Positions 7,725 to 15,780 of a DNA stretch of 37,784 bases are shown in pieces. The DNA is taken from assembly GCA_002869685.1 (NCBI GenBank), contig PKUE01000067.1, positions 1 to 37,784 of the forward strand, given 5' to 3'. A program made the translations under genes and the position numbers. Within the stretch, counting starts at the first letter, position 1. Every line of letters begins with the position of its first letter. The notes below the pieces were generated by a model. It made no database searches. It had not been told where the DNA came from and saw only the letters and a program-made list of their open reading frames with translations. The DNA comes from Desulfuromonas sp. (GTDB lineage Bacteria; Desulfobacterota; Desulfuromonadia; Desulfuromonadales; Desulfuromonadaceae).

Positions 7725-8576
7725 TCAGTCCGCCGGGGCCTCCTCCTGCTGTTGCGCCAGTAACATGGAACGCTCAGCACAATAGTGAACGGCAAATTGC
7801 TCTGCCGTCAGACCACTGAAACCATGCCTCTGTTCCGCCCAACGCAGTGCCGCCTGCTGTACTGCAGCATCCAGAACGCCACATCCGTAGCTGGCAACCA
7901 GATTCGCCACAACCTGCAGATAGGCTGATTCATCCAGTTGCGGAACATCAAGCCACAACCCGAAGTAATCCTCCCCCCGGCCATGAGTTAAGGCCTCTGC
8001 CGCCTCATCGGTCATCGTTGCATACAGACGAACATTGTCCGGGCAACCGATCAGACCGCGATTCAACACCGCCAATAATGATTGATAGCCCTCAGGATTG
8101 GCTGCAGGTTCAATATCCTCACACAGTACGACAAAATACAATGGGATCTCTTGCAACCAGCGCACCAGTGCTTCGAGATGATGTAGTTGACCGGTACGGA
8201 CTTCAACCATCCGCAGCCCCTGGGGAACAAATCGGGGTAACAGCCCGCGGACCAGCGCTGTTTTTCCCAACCCTCTTCCGCCGCGAATCAAAACATGATG
8301 AGCCGGGACAGCCGAAACAAAGTGAGCGGTATTTTTTTCAATAGACGTGCACTGTCTCTCCATCCCCACCAGCTGATCCAGCGGCAACAGATCCACATCC
8401 AGCAAAGGACGCAGGCCATCGCCCTGCCAGTAAAACGCCGCAGCACCAGCAAACAACTCGCTGTCAATATTCTCTTCATCAAAACTGCGCGACAAGCGCG
8501 CTTCACCAAGATCAATCAACCGCTCCAATCGTTCAAGCAGATAATCCCAGTCGATATCCAGATCATCAAAAGCCAT
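7725..8576 (-). CDS. DUF815-family AAA+ ATPase
   Basis: 283 residues. An N-terminal helical region (about 1-60) leads to LLPLDQLVGMERQ and an ATPase core with Walker A RGGRGLGKTALVRGLL, EVRTGQLHHLEALVRWL, a Walker B-like YFVVLCEDIE, PDNVRLYATM and FGLWLDVPQLDESAYLQVV, followed by a helical lid ending with FSGLTAEQFAVHYC. This matches the DUF815 family, whose role is not established. Compared with the usual family pattern the loop between the YAT strand and FGLWL is short, and the SDRFGLWL block reads EDYFGLWL, so the usual Arg there is Tyr. ATG at 8576 has GGGAGG about 9 bases upstream. TGA stop. Divergent from the methyltransferase gene. Confidence 0.85.
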   Translation of the reverse strand: MAFDDLDIDWDYLLERLERLIDLGEARLSRSFDEENIDSELFAGAAAFYWQGDGLRPLLDVDLLPLDQLVGMERQCTSIEKNTAHFVSAVPAHHVLIRGGRGLGKTALVRGLLPRFVPQGLRMVEVRTGQLHHLEALVRWLQEIPLYFVVLCEDIEPAANPEGYQSLLAVLNRGLIGCPDNVRLYATMTDEAAEALTHGRGEDYFGLWLDVPQLDESAYLQVVANLVASYGCGVLDAAVQQAALRWAEQRHGFSGLTAEQFAVHYCAERSMLLAQQQEEAPAD

Positions 8577-8621
8577 AAGTAACACCCTCCCTGATAAAGC
8601 AAGCGTACCTGAGCAATACGG

Positions 8622-8627
8622 ATTATA
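8622..8627 (-). promoter_or_regulatory. Candidate -10 element for the DUF815 gene
   Basis: A perfect minus-strand TATAAT 46 bases before the start at 8576. The -35 region 17 bases upstream reads ATAACA and overlaps the palindrome at 8633-8648. Confidence 0.4.
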
Positions 8628-8632
8628 CACCC

Positions 8633-8648
8633 AACAGCAGGTGCTGTT
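8633..8648. promoter_or_regulatory. Palindrome in the divergent promoter region (possible operator)
   Basis: AACAGCA-GG-TGCTGTT is a perfect 7-bp inverted repeat with a 2-base centre. It lies between the divergent DUF815 and methyltransferase genes and covers the space between the -10 and the putative -35 of the former. The position suits a repressor site; no regulator is identified. Confidence 0.3.
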
Positions 8649-8693
8649 ATGGCAAAAATATGCTATGGTCTGCCGCCATAAAGGAGATGGACC

Positions 8694-9803
8694 ATGAAAA
8701 ACAGCCAAGAGCAGTTTTACGCCATTGTCGCCCCCGGATTTGAAGCCGTTTGCGCTGAAGAACTGCGCCAGCATTTGCACGTTGCGGTCGAGACCGAGCG
8801 TGGCGGTGTCACGTTTGAGGGCAAACTCAGGGAGTTATATCTGGCCAACCTGTGGTCCCGTTGTGCCAGCCGTATCGTGGTACGCCTCGATTCGTTCAAA
8901 TGCCGTGATTTCCCAACGTTGTATCGCAAAGCAGCACGACTGCCCTGGGGACGCTTTATCAAAACCGACAGGGCCGTGGTCGTCCGGGCAACCTGTCATC
9001 AATCGCGTTTGAACCACACCGGGCGGATCGAAGAGACCGTCTCTGATGCCATCGACAAGGCCCTGGGACGCACCTGTCCGGACACAAAAACAGATGATCC
9101 GCAGCAGGTTCTGGTCCGGTTCACTGACGACCACTGTCTGATCTCAATCGACAGCAGTGGTGAGCGGTTGCACCGGCGCGGCTACCGTCAGAAAATGACC
9201 CCGGCACCCCTGCGAGAGACACTGGCGGCAGGGTGCCTGTACTGGTGCGGCTGGACAGGGCAAAGTGATTTTTACGACGGCATGTGTGGCTCAGGAACCC
9301 TGGCCATTGAAGCGGCGCTGATTGCCGCCAACATGGCCCCAGGACGCCAACGTCATTTTGCATTTCAGCAGTGGCCGGGCTATCGTGATCGCCTGTGGCA
9401 GTCTCTGCAAGATGAAGCCGAACGCCAGCAGCGCGAACCGGCGATCACAATCACCGCGGGCGATCAGGACCCCGTCGCGCTGGAGGCCGCACGTTCCAAC
9501 AGTGCCGCTGCCGGCGTTGCCCAGTGGATCCAGTTTCACCAGCAACCGTTTCAAGACAGTCGCCCGTCCGACCCTCAGGGGTTCTGGTTAAGCAATCCTC
9601 CTTACGGTGAACGACTGAAAGATGGTCCAGAGGCTGTAGAGATTTTTAACGCCATCCAGCGTCACCACCAACACCATTATCCACACTGGCAGGGTGCGAT
9701 GCTGCTGCCGGAACCTCTCTCCGGGCTGCCGCAGCCGCTGCTACGCTTTCGCAATGGTGGACTGGCGGTAGCGCTCTATCCGCTTGGCAACCGGCCTGAT
9801 TAA
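8694..9803 (+). CDS. THUMP-domain class I RNA methyltransferase (RlmL N-half/YpsC type)
   Basis: 369 residues. An N-terminal ferredoxin-like/THUMP region (about 5-155; FYAIVAPGFEAVCAEEL, then VLVRFTDDHCLISIDSSG) is followed by a Rossmann methyltransferase with the SAM-binding block FYDGMCGSGTLAIEAAL (about 193-209) and catalytic motif SNPPYGERL (about 300-308) typical of N2-guanine RNA methylation. This is the architecture of the RlmL N-terminal half, which makes m2G2445 in 23S rRNA; the RlmK half is absent. The SAM block has G where most relatives have P (DGMCGSGT). ATG with GGAG 8 bases upstream. TAA stop, followed by a strong bidirectional terminator. Confidence 0.9.
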   Translation: MKNSQEQFYAIVAPGFEAVCAEELRQHLHVAVETERGGVTFEGKLRELYLANLWSRCASRIVVRLDSFKCRDFPTLYRKAARLPWGRFIKTDRAVVVRATCHQSRLNHTGRIEETVSDAIDKALGRTCPDTKTDDPQQVLVRFTDDHCLISIDSSGERLHRRGYRQKMTPAPLRETLAAGCLYWCGWTGQSDFYDGMCGSGTLAIEAALIAANMAPGRQRHFAFQQWPGYRDRLWQSLQDEAERQQREPAITITAGDQDPVALEAARSNSAAAGVAQWIQFHQQPFQDSRPSDPQGFWLSNPPYGERLKDGPEAVEIFNAIQRHHQHHYPHWQGAMLLPEPLSGLPQPLLRFRNGGLAVALYPLGNRPD

Positions 9804-9811
9804 GCGCCCCC

Positions 9812-9870
9812 AAAAAAAGAAAGCCCCTGACACTCTTTGAAGTAAAGAGTGTCAGGGGCTGAATGGTTTT
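9812..9870. terminator. Bidirectional intrinsic terminator
   Basis: A perfect 17-bp stem (9822-9838 with 9844-9860) and 5-base loop lie between convergent genes. On the minus strand the stem is followed by TTCTTTTTTT (9812-9821), a strong end for lptD; on the plus strand by a weaker GAATGGTTTT for the methyltransferase gene. A second hairpin (TTCCGCA/TGCGGAA, 9875-9896) lies between it and lptD. Confidence 0.88.
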
Positions 9871-9921
9871 AATTTTCCGCAAAGAAAGCTGCGGAATCAC
9901 GCCAGGGTGACGAATCCAAAC

Positions 9922-12021
9922 CTATTCGGTCCCGAGGCTGGCACCGACATGTCCGACGGAACCGATACCACCAAGGGCAAAGGTCAACATCACCTCATGA
10001 TCTTCCATCCGGTCACGGTAACGCAGGAACACACTCCAGCATTGGGCACGGTATTCAAGGTCAATCACGTTCTCCAGCCGATGATCTTCAACCAAGTCGT
10101 GACGGTACTCATAGGTTACAAACACCGGATTCAACCAATCAACACCGATCGTTGTCGCCAGGTATTCGGAATCATCCTCTTTATACCGGTACGACGCACT
10201 GTAGTGATGGTCATCGGAATAGTGCGCCCCGGCCTCGGCCGTGAACTTGGTCAACTCGTTACGATGGGGATCGTAATAACTGTCGACATCAAACACCCAC
10301 AACCGGGTGGGACGTAAAATCAGCTCACCACGGATATCGGAGAAACGGTCTTCATCTTCCTTTTCCTCGCGATCGCGGCGACTGAGCCAGATATCATAGG
10401 TCTGAGACAAGCGGAAATAGGCTAACTCGCGATAGCTTGGCCGACCATTTTCCGAATCGTAACGGCCAACAAAGCGGTTCACCAAGGCATATTCCACTTC
10501 ATTGGCATTGTCGACACGATCCGCACTATCGAAATAGGGCAGATCACTCTGTTTGTTGTTCGGTGTGTAGTAGTAAGTGGCTTCCGGCTCAACACTGTGC
10601 TTGATTTTAGTCAGCCCGGTCGTTCCGCCAAGATTAAATATACGCGAAAAGCGCGTAGAGAACCGGGTGGAAAAATCCATATTCTCAGCATGTTCGAAAC
10701 CCGGTCCCTCTTTCGACGTCCAGTACAGTCGCTCGCGATAGCCGACCTCCGGTTCAATTTCAGCAATCATCCCCGGCTGAAAAATAGCGGACAGAGAGGG
10801 GCGCATATCAACCCGCTCCCCTTTCAACCCTTCCCGACGCCAGAAATAGGTCGAGGTGGAATCAAACTTGACATACAACGGCGTCTTGCCAATCCGTGTA
10901 CGATTGTAGTTGAGCTGAATCTCCGGCAAGCGCTGCAGCGTTGTGTCGTTATTGGCATCCAACTCCAGATCTTTGGTGTAGAGCAGTTCCGCCGTCATGT
11001 TCCAGTTGCCCCACTGGCGACTCAGCGCCACGGTCGATTCCACTTCGTCCTTGTCATATTCTTCCGCGACGGTACCAAAATCCTCAAAATACTCGCGGTC
11101 ACTGACGTACTCAACGTCGGCACTAAAGCGAAAATCCCCCGGCAAAGTCCCCAAGTGTTCCCAACGATAGGCAAAACGATCATCCAGATCGGGATAGGAG
11201 GAATCCCCGTGGCTGGAGATATAGTACAAATCGGCGATCCCTTCGTTGTCATCACCGAAAATATAGCGGTATTGCAGACCGGTACCGATGCCCATGTCAG
11301 AGAAGTAGTCGACAAACAGGGTGGCATCCATATTGCGCCCCAGCACCTGATAATATGCCAGCGACAGCTGGGTTCCACGCTGACTGGAATACCCAAACCC
11401 CGGCATCAGAAAACCGGATTCCCGCTCCACCTTGACCGGATAAGCCAGGTAGGGCACGTACATCACCGGAATATCATGCAGATAGAAGGTCACATGCTTC
11501 GCCTTGGCATAACCACCCAAGGTGACATTAAGTTCTCTGGCACCAAACTTCCAAGCAGGAACATCGCCATCACAGGTGGTGAAATAACCATTGCGGATGC
11601 GGTATTTCTGCTCGCCGAGTTTACTGATCTCTTCGCCAGCCAGATGAAAATTATAGGCTGAGATAAAACCACGCGCCTGCTGGGCAACCCCGACCGCCGT
11701 GCGAATATTGACCTGCATCTGCTCACCTTGCAACTGACCGTCGACATCGCGCAGGTCAACATGCCCTTCGGCATCGGCATCGCCGGTCACGGTGTTGTAG
11801 CGTACTTTGTCGGCAAACAGTTGCGTTGTCCCCTGTTGGAGATCAACCTGCCCTTCAGCCGTGTAGGTTGAAGTGGCCTTATCGTAGTCCAGATTGTCCG
11901 CCTGCAGAGAAACCGGCTCTTTGCTTTCTCCGAGGGTGGCGGCTGATGCCCAGGCAGAAAGAACGGTCAACAGCACAACGACCATCACCACGGCCCGTCG
12001 AATCCATCTCTTAGTATCCAC
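9922..12021 (-). CDS. lptD: LPS-assembly protein LptD
   Basis: 699 residues; outer-membrane beta-barrel that, with LptE, inserts lipopolysaccharide into the outer leaflet. A signal peptide (about 1-27; basic start, VVMVVVLLTVLSAWASA) is followed by an LptA/OstA-like jelly-roll (about 35-130; LQADNLDYDKATSTYTAEGQ) and a long barrel rich in alternating aromatics (HDIPVMYVPYLAYPV, ESGFLMPGFGYSSQRG). It has only two cysteines, C150 and C661, against four in E. coli, which allows one disulfide between the periplasmic and barrel parts. GTG start (12019-12021) with GAGG about 7 bases upstream. It begins 30 bases after folC and is last in trpA-accD-folC-lptD. TAG stop. Confidence 0.94.
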   Translation of the reverse strand: MDTKRWIRRAVVMVVVLLTVLSAWASAATLGESKEPVSLQADNLDYDKATSTYTAEGQVDLQQGTTQLFADKVRYNTVTGDADAEGHVDLRDVDGQLQGEQMQVNIRTAVGVAQQARGFISAYNFHLAGEEISKLGEQKYRIRNGYFTTCDGDVPAWKFGARELNVTLGGYAKAKHVTFYLHDIPVMYVPYLAYPVKVERESGFLMPGFGYSSQRGTQLSLAYYQVLGRNMDATLFVDYFSDMGIGTGLQYRYIFGDDNEGIADLYYISSHGDSSYPDLDDRFAYRWEHLGTLPGDFRFSADVEYVSDREYFEDFGTVAEEYDKDEVESTVALSRQWGNWNMTAELLYTKDLELDANNDTTLQRLPEIQLNYNRTRIGKTPLYVKFDSTSTYFWRREGLKGERVDMRPSLSAIFQPGMIAEIEPEVGYRERLYWTSKEGPGFEHAENMDFSTRFSTRFSRIFNLGGTTGLTKIKHSVEPEATYYYTPNNKQSDLPYFDSADRVDNANEVEYALVNRFVGRYDSENGRPSYRELAYFRLSQTYDIWLSRRDREEKEDEDRFSDIRGELILRPTRLWVFDVDSYYDPHRNELTKFTAEAGAHYSDDHHYSASYRYKEDDSEYLATTIGVDWLNPVFVTYEYRHDLVEDHRLENVIDLEYRAQCWSVFLRYRDRMEDHEVMLTFALGGIGSVGHVGASLGTE

Positions 12022-12051
12022 AGTACGCCTCTTCCATTTCTTCCCGTTTCG

Positions 12052-13305
12052 TTACGTCGTCATTAACGATTCGCGGCAGGCAGCCACCAAAAAAAGTGAC
12101 CCGGCAACAACAACGATTTCATTCTCACCACACTGCTGTCGTGCAGCAGCCAATCCGGCGGCAGGCGTTGCCCAGGCAGCGGCCTTACTGCCACCCTCCG
12201 TCAGATAACGCACTACATCGCGGCACGGATAGGCTTGTTCCACCGGTGGATCAACACAATAAGCCTGAACCACATAGGGCCGTAGCGCCTCCACGACAGC
12301 CTGCATATCCTTATCCGCTTTGAACCCTGCGACCCAGTGAATACGGGTCAACTGCCGATCACGTAGATACTGCGCCAACACCTGCGCTCCCGAAGCATTA
12401 TGGGCACCATCGAGCAACACCTGCTCATCCCACCACTCCAGACGCCCCGGCCAACGTGTGTTTCTCACCGCCGACATCACAACATCTTCAGTCGCCATCC
12501 AGCCGGACGAATCAAGCAGTTCCACCACCATAAGGGCTACCGCAAGATTATCACACTGATGCGCGCCGGGAAGCCCAGGTTGCATGAGCGGCCAGGACCG
12601 ATTGGGAGTGGCAACGGAGCACCCCTGAGCGAGAGGCTGACTGTTGAAATCGCGACCAAAACACCAACTGGAAGCTGCACTAGCCAACGCCTGTCGCAAC
12701 AGCACATCCTGCACTGAGAGCTCCTGGCGAGCGATCACCACCGGCACTCCCGGCTTGATAATTCCACCTTTTTCAGCAGCAATTTCTTCCAGACTGGAAC
12801 CAAGATACGCGCCATGATCATCACTGATCGGCGTAATGACGGAAACCAGCGGCGTCACAACATTGGTGGCATCCAGCCGTCCCCCCATCCCCACTTCCAG
12901 AAAGACAAGATCGACACCCTGACGGGCAAAATAAAGAAGTGCCAGCGCCGTGGTAAATTCAAAAAACGTCGCTGGCACCTGGGGATTTAGGCGGTGTAGT
13001 TCATCGACCAGCGCGACAAGATCGCTGTCGGCAATCGGCTGACCATTAACCGTGATCCGCTCATTGAAACGATGCAGGTGGGGCGAGGTATATACGCCGA
13101 CACGGTAACCGGCCTGTCGGTAAATCTGGCCGAGGAAAGCACACACCGACCCTTTTCCGTTAGTACCTGCTACATGTACGATGGCGTAATCATTCTGTGG
13201 CTGCTCAACAGAGTCAAGCAGCGTGCGAATGTTTTCCAGCCCCAGCTTGATCCCGAACATCTGGAGTCCATACAAAAACTCCAGGGCTTTCTCGGGTGTC
13301 ATCAT
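12052..13305 (-). CDS. folC: Folylpolyglutamate synthase / dihydrofolate synthase
   Basis: A Mur-ligase-like enzyme adding glutamate to dihydropteroate and folates. Mur-fold ATP loop VAGTNGKGSVCAFL, VYTSPHLHRFNERITVNG, EVGMGGRLDATN, a S-D-D-H-G-A-Y-L-G block and HQCDNLAVAL in the central domain, then the C-terminal domain with LLDGAHNASGAQ. 417 residues, usual length. The start is the ATG at 13303-13305, overlapping the accD TGA by one base (TGATG); TTG at 13308 and a second ATG at 13302 are adjacent alternatives. TAA stop. Confidence 0.95.
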   Translation of the reverse strand: MMTPEKALEFLYGLQMFGIKLGLENIRTLLDSVEQPQNDYAIVHVAGTNGKGSVCAFLGQIYRQAGYRVGVYTSPHLHRFNERITVNGQPIADSDLVALVDELHRLNPQVPATFFEFTTALALLYFARQGVDLVFLEVGMGGRLDATNVVTPLVSVITPISDDHGAYLGSSLEEIAAEKGGIIKPGVPVVIARQELSVQDVLLRQALASAASSWCFGRDFNSQPLAQGCSVATPNRSWPLMQPGLPGAHQCDNLAVALMVVELLDSSGWMATEDVVMSAVRNTRWPGRLEWWDEQVLLDGAHNASGAQVLAQYLRDRQLTRIHWVAGFKADKDMQAVVEALRPYVVQAYCVDPPVEQAYPCRDVVRYLTEGGSKAAAWATPAAGLAAARQQCGENEIVVVAGSLFLVAACRESLMTT

Positions 13306-14153
13306 CAATTCTTCGTGAAAATTCGCAACACCTGAGACAGACGCTGCTTCATCTCCTGACGACGGACAATCATATCGATCATACCGTGTTCCAGCAGATA
13401 TTCAGAACGCTGGAAGCCCTCCGGTAATTTCTGACGAATGGTTTGTTCGATAACACGCGGGCCGGCAAAACCGATCAATGCCCGCGGTTCCGTCATGTTG
13501 ATATCACCAAGCATGGCGAAACTGGCCGTGACACCGCCAGTTGTAGGATCGGTCAATACCGAGACAAATGGCAGTCCCGCCGCTTTGAGCTTGGCAAGGG
13601 CTGCGCTGGTCTTGGCCATCTGCATCAGCGACAGAATGCTTTCCTGCATTCGGGCACCGCCGCTGCAGGAAAAAACGATGACGGGCGCCATGGTCTCAAG
13701 ACCTTTTTCAATGGCCCGGGTAATCTTTTCGCCGACAACGGACCCCATGCTGCCGCCCATGAAACTGAAATCGAACACCGAGACAACAACGGGGAGACCA
13801 TCAATGGTTCCTTCACCACAAACCACGGCATCACCACCACCGGCTTTGGTCACAGAGGCCTTGATGCGATCCTTGTATTTTTTTGAATCTTTAAATTCGA
13901 GAAAATCGACCGATTCAAGCCCCGCGTCCATTTCAACAAATGAATCCGCGTCGAGGACCAGATCGATACGTGCCCGGGCACTAATGCGGAAATGATAGTC
14001 ACATTTGGGACAAACATTCAGATTCCGCTCAATCTCTTTGGCGTAAATAATCTCAGAGCAGTTTTTACACTTGGTCCACAGCCCTTCGGGCATTTGAACC
14101 GTTCTTTTTTCAACCGGCGCGATAGGCGCTTTTTTTCTACTAAACCAGGACAT
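13305..14153 (-). CDS. accD: Acetyl-CoA carboxylase carboxyltransferase subunit beta
   Basis: 282 residues; the beta half of the carboxyltransferase that makes malonyl-CoA for fatty acid synthesis, partner of AccA. The N-terminal zinc ribbon shows CKNC...CPKC (about 32-54), followed by the crotonase-fold carboxyltransferase with [51 protein letters not shown] and [17 protein letters not shown] start 17 bases after the trpA stop; overlaps folC by one base. accD-folC linkage is common in bacteria. Confidence 0.97.
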   Translation of the reverse strand: MSWFSRKKAPIAPVEKRTVQMPEGLWTKCKNCSEIIYAKEIERNLNVCPKCDYHFRISARARIDLVLDADSFVEMDAGLESVDFLEFKDSKKYKDRIKASVTKAGGGDAVVCGEGTIDGLPVVVSVFDFSFMGGSMGSVVGEKITRAIEKGLETMAPVIVFSCSGGARMQESILSLMQMAKTSAALAKLKAAGLPFVSVLTDPTTGGVTASFAMLGDINMTEPRALIGFAGPRVIEQTIRQKLPEGFQRSEYLLEHGMIDMIVRRQEMKQRLSQVLRIFTKN

Positions 14154-14170
14154 GAGTTACCTCATTGTAG

Positions 14171-14977
14171 TTAATCAGTGGCACGGCTCACCCCCCGTTT
14201 AAGCTCCGTCATGAAACGACGAACCTCCTCCTGCAAACGGGGCGAATCGGTGTGCTGTTGAATGATTTTTACCAAGGCGCTTCCCACCACAACGGCATCT
14301 GAGAAACGTGCGATCGCAGCAGCATCCTGTTCGGTCGTTATGCCAAAGCCAACGGCAACCGGAACGGGGCTGAGCTCACGGAGTTGCGTCACCTGAGCTT
14401 CGATGGCAGCACTGTCGACCTTACTGGTTCCAGTCACGCCGGTCATCGAGACGTAATAGACAAATCCCTGTGCGGACGCCAACAACTGCTTGGTCCGCTG
14501 CTCCGGCGTCGTCGGAGCCAACAGGGTGATCAGGTGAATCCCCTTAGGTTTCGTGTAAACAAGCAGTTCGTCGCGTTCTTCTGCCGGCAGATCAACCAGC
14601 AAAAGACCATCGACCCCCACGGCATTGGCCCGCTCGGCAAAGCGCTCGGCACCATAACAAAATACCGGGTTGTAATAGCCCATCAACACGATCGGAATTT
14701 GAGTGAAGCGACGAACCCGCTCCACAAGATCAAGCACTAAATCAAGGGTGGCACCAGCTTCCAGAGCACGCTCTGAGGCAGCCTGAATCGTCGGGCCATC
14801 GGCCATGGGATCAGAAAAAGGGACACCGAGCTCAATAATATTGGCGCCGGCTTCGACCAGACTGGCAATGATTTTCTCGCTGGTCTCCATATTCGGATCC
14901 CCCGCCGTGATAAACGGAATCAGTGCCTTCTGGTTATTTTGCTTCAGCTGTTCAAAAGTTTTCTCAATTCGTCCCAC
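14171..14977 (-). CDS. trpA: Tryptophan synthase alpha subunit
   Basis: 268 residues; TIM barrel cleaving indole-3-glycerol phosphate to indole, which channels to TrpB. Catalytic Glu and Asp lie in IIELGVPFSDPMADGP; phosphate-binding GFGITTEQDA and VVVGSALVKII are present. I chose the GTG at 14977 (GRIEKTFEQL follows) because family members start there and GAGAG lies just upstream; a TTG at 15001 would add eight residues with no family match. A 113-base gap after the glycosylase gene, and a candidate promoter in it, suggest a separate unit with accD-folC-lptD. TAA stop. Confidence 0.96.
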   Translation of the reverse strand: MGRIEKTFEQLKQNNQKALIPFITAGDPNMETSEKIIASLVEAGANIIELGVPFSDPMADGPTIQAASERALEAGATLDLVLDLVERVRRFTQIPIVLMGYYNPVFCYGAERFAERANAVGVDGLLLVDLPAEERDELLVYTKPKGIHLITLLAPTTPEQRTKQLLASAQGFVYYVSMTGVTGTSKVDSAAIEAQVTQLRELSPVPVAVGFGITTEQDAAAIARFSDAVVVGSALVKIIQQHTDSPRLQEEVRRFMTELKRGVSRATD

Positions 14978-15008
14978 AACACACTCTCTTCTTCTGCTCA
15001 ATTTCGCT

Positions 15009-15038
15009 AGTGTAGTTCAACGCCGATAACGCTTTCAA
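15009..15038 (-). promoter_or_regulatory. Candidate promoter for trpA-accD-folC-lptD
   Basis: Minus-strand TTGAAA (15033-15038; 5 of 6), 18-base spacer, TACACT (15009-15014; 4 of 6), giving a leader of about 25 bases to the trpA GTG. It lies in the only sizeable gap between the trp genes. Confidence 0.42.
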
Positions 15039-15090
15039 CCGTTTTCTAACAGTGTTTGCATTTTCACAATTGGTTTCTCAGCATGTCACC

Positions 15091-15780
15091 TCAGCCCCTG
15101 TCGGCTCCGGCAAGTTGTCGGGCATGACGGAGCACCTGCAGAAACGACGCCGGGGTGATCCGTCCGGTTTGTACGTTGTAGCGACTGGTATGATAACAGG
15201 CCAGTAATTGCTGGCCATTGTCCAGCGTGTAACAAACATCATGCCCAAAAGGATAATCCGCCAGCCGGGTAATCAGCCCCTGCGATTTCAGCAGATGCAG
15301 CACGCTGATGAAGGCATCACGTCCCAAAGTCAGGATCACCTTAACCTGCTCAAGCTGGTGCCATTCCCGCACCAGATAGTCGCGACACTGATGGAACTCG
15401 CTGGCCAACGGCTTGTTACCCGGAGGAACACACTTGACCGAATTGCTGATATACAGATCGTTCAGCGTCAGGGCATCATCGCAACGAACAGAATCGGGTT
15501 GATTACTGAACCCGGCTTGATGAAGCAACGGATACATGAAGTCACCGGCACCGTCTCCAGTAAAAGGACGTCCCGTGCGGTTGGCCCCATGAGCGCCAGG
15601 TGCCAGTCCCACCAACCAGATCCGTGCATTAACATCGCCAAATCCCGGAACCGGGCGGTTCCAGTATTCCTCACGAGTTCGTCCTCGCTTGGGGGGCAAA
15701 GTGGCAAGATAGTCGACGAGGCGTGGACAGCACTGACAGTGAATCAGTTGAGGCAACAGCGGATCACATAAATCCGTCAC
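15091..15780 (-). CDS. Family-5 (UDGb-type) uracil-DNA glycosylase
   Basis: 229 residues; excises uracil and some deaminated purines from DNA. Family-5 motifs are clear: GLAPGAHGANRTGRPFTGD (58-76) and CYHTSRYNVQTGR (195-207) with H197 and the N-x-x-TGR ending that separates family 5 from family 4. Four cysteines suited to a 4Fe-4S cluster are present: C15/C18 (CQCC), C117 and C132. The usual HPS of the second motif is HTS here. GTG start overlaps the helicase TGA by four bases (GTGA), so the two are coupled. TGA stop. Confidence 0.9.
   Translation of the reverse strand: MTDLCDPLLPQLIHCQCCPRLVDYLATLPPKRGRTREEYWNRPVPGFGDVNARIWLVGLAPGAHGANRTGRPFTGDGAGDFMYPLLHQAGFSNQPDSVRCDDALTLNDLYISNSVKCVPPGNKPLASEFHQCRDYLVREWHQLEQVKVILTLGRDAFISVLHLLKSQGLITRLADYPFGHDVCYTLDNGQQLLACYHTSRYNVQTGRITPASFLQVLRHARQLAGADRG

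Noticed and set aside
10597-11661. A 354-codon open frame opposite lptD
   Set aside because: Shadow of lptD codon usage; the translation looks like no known protein.
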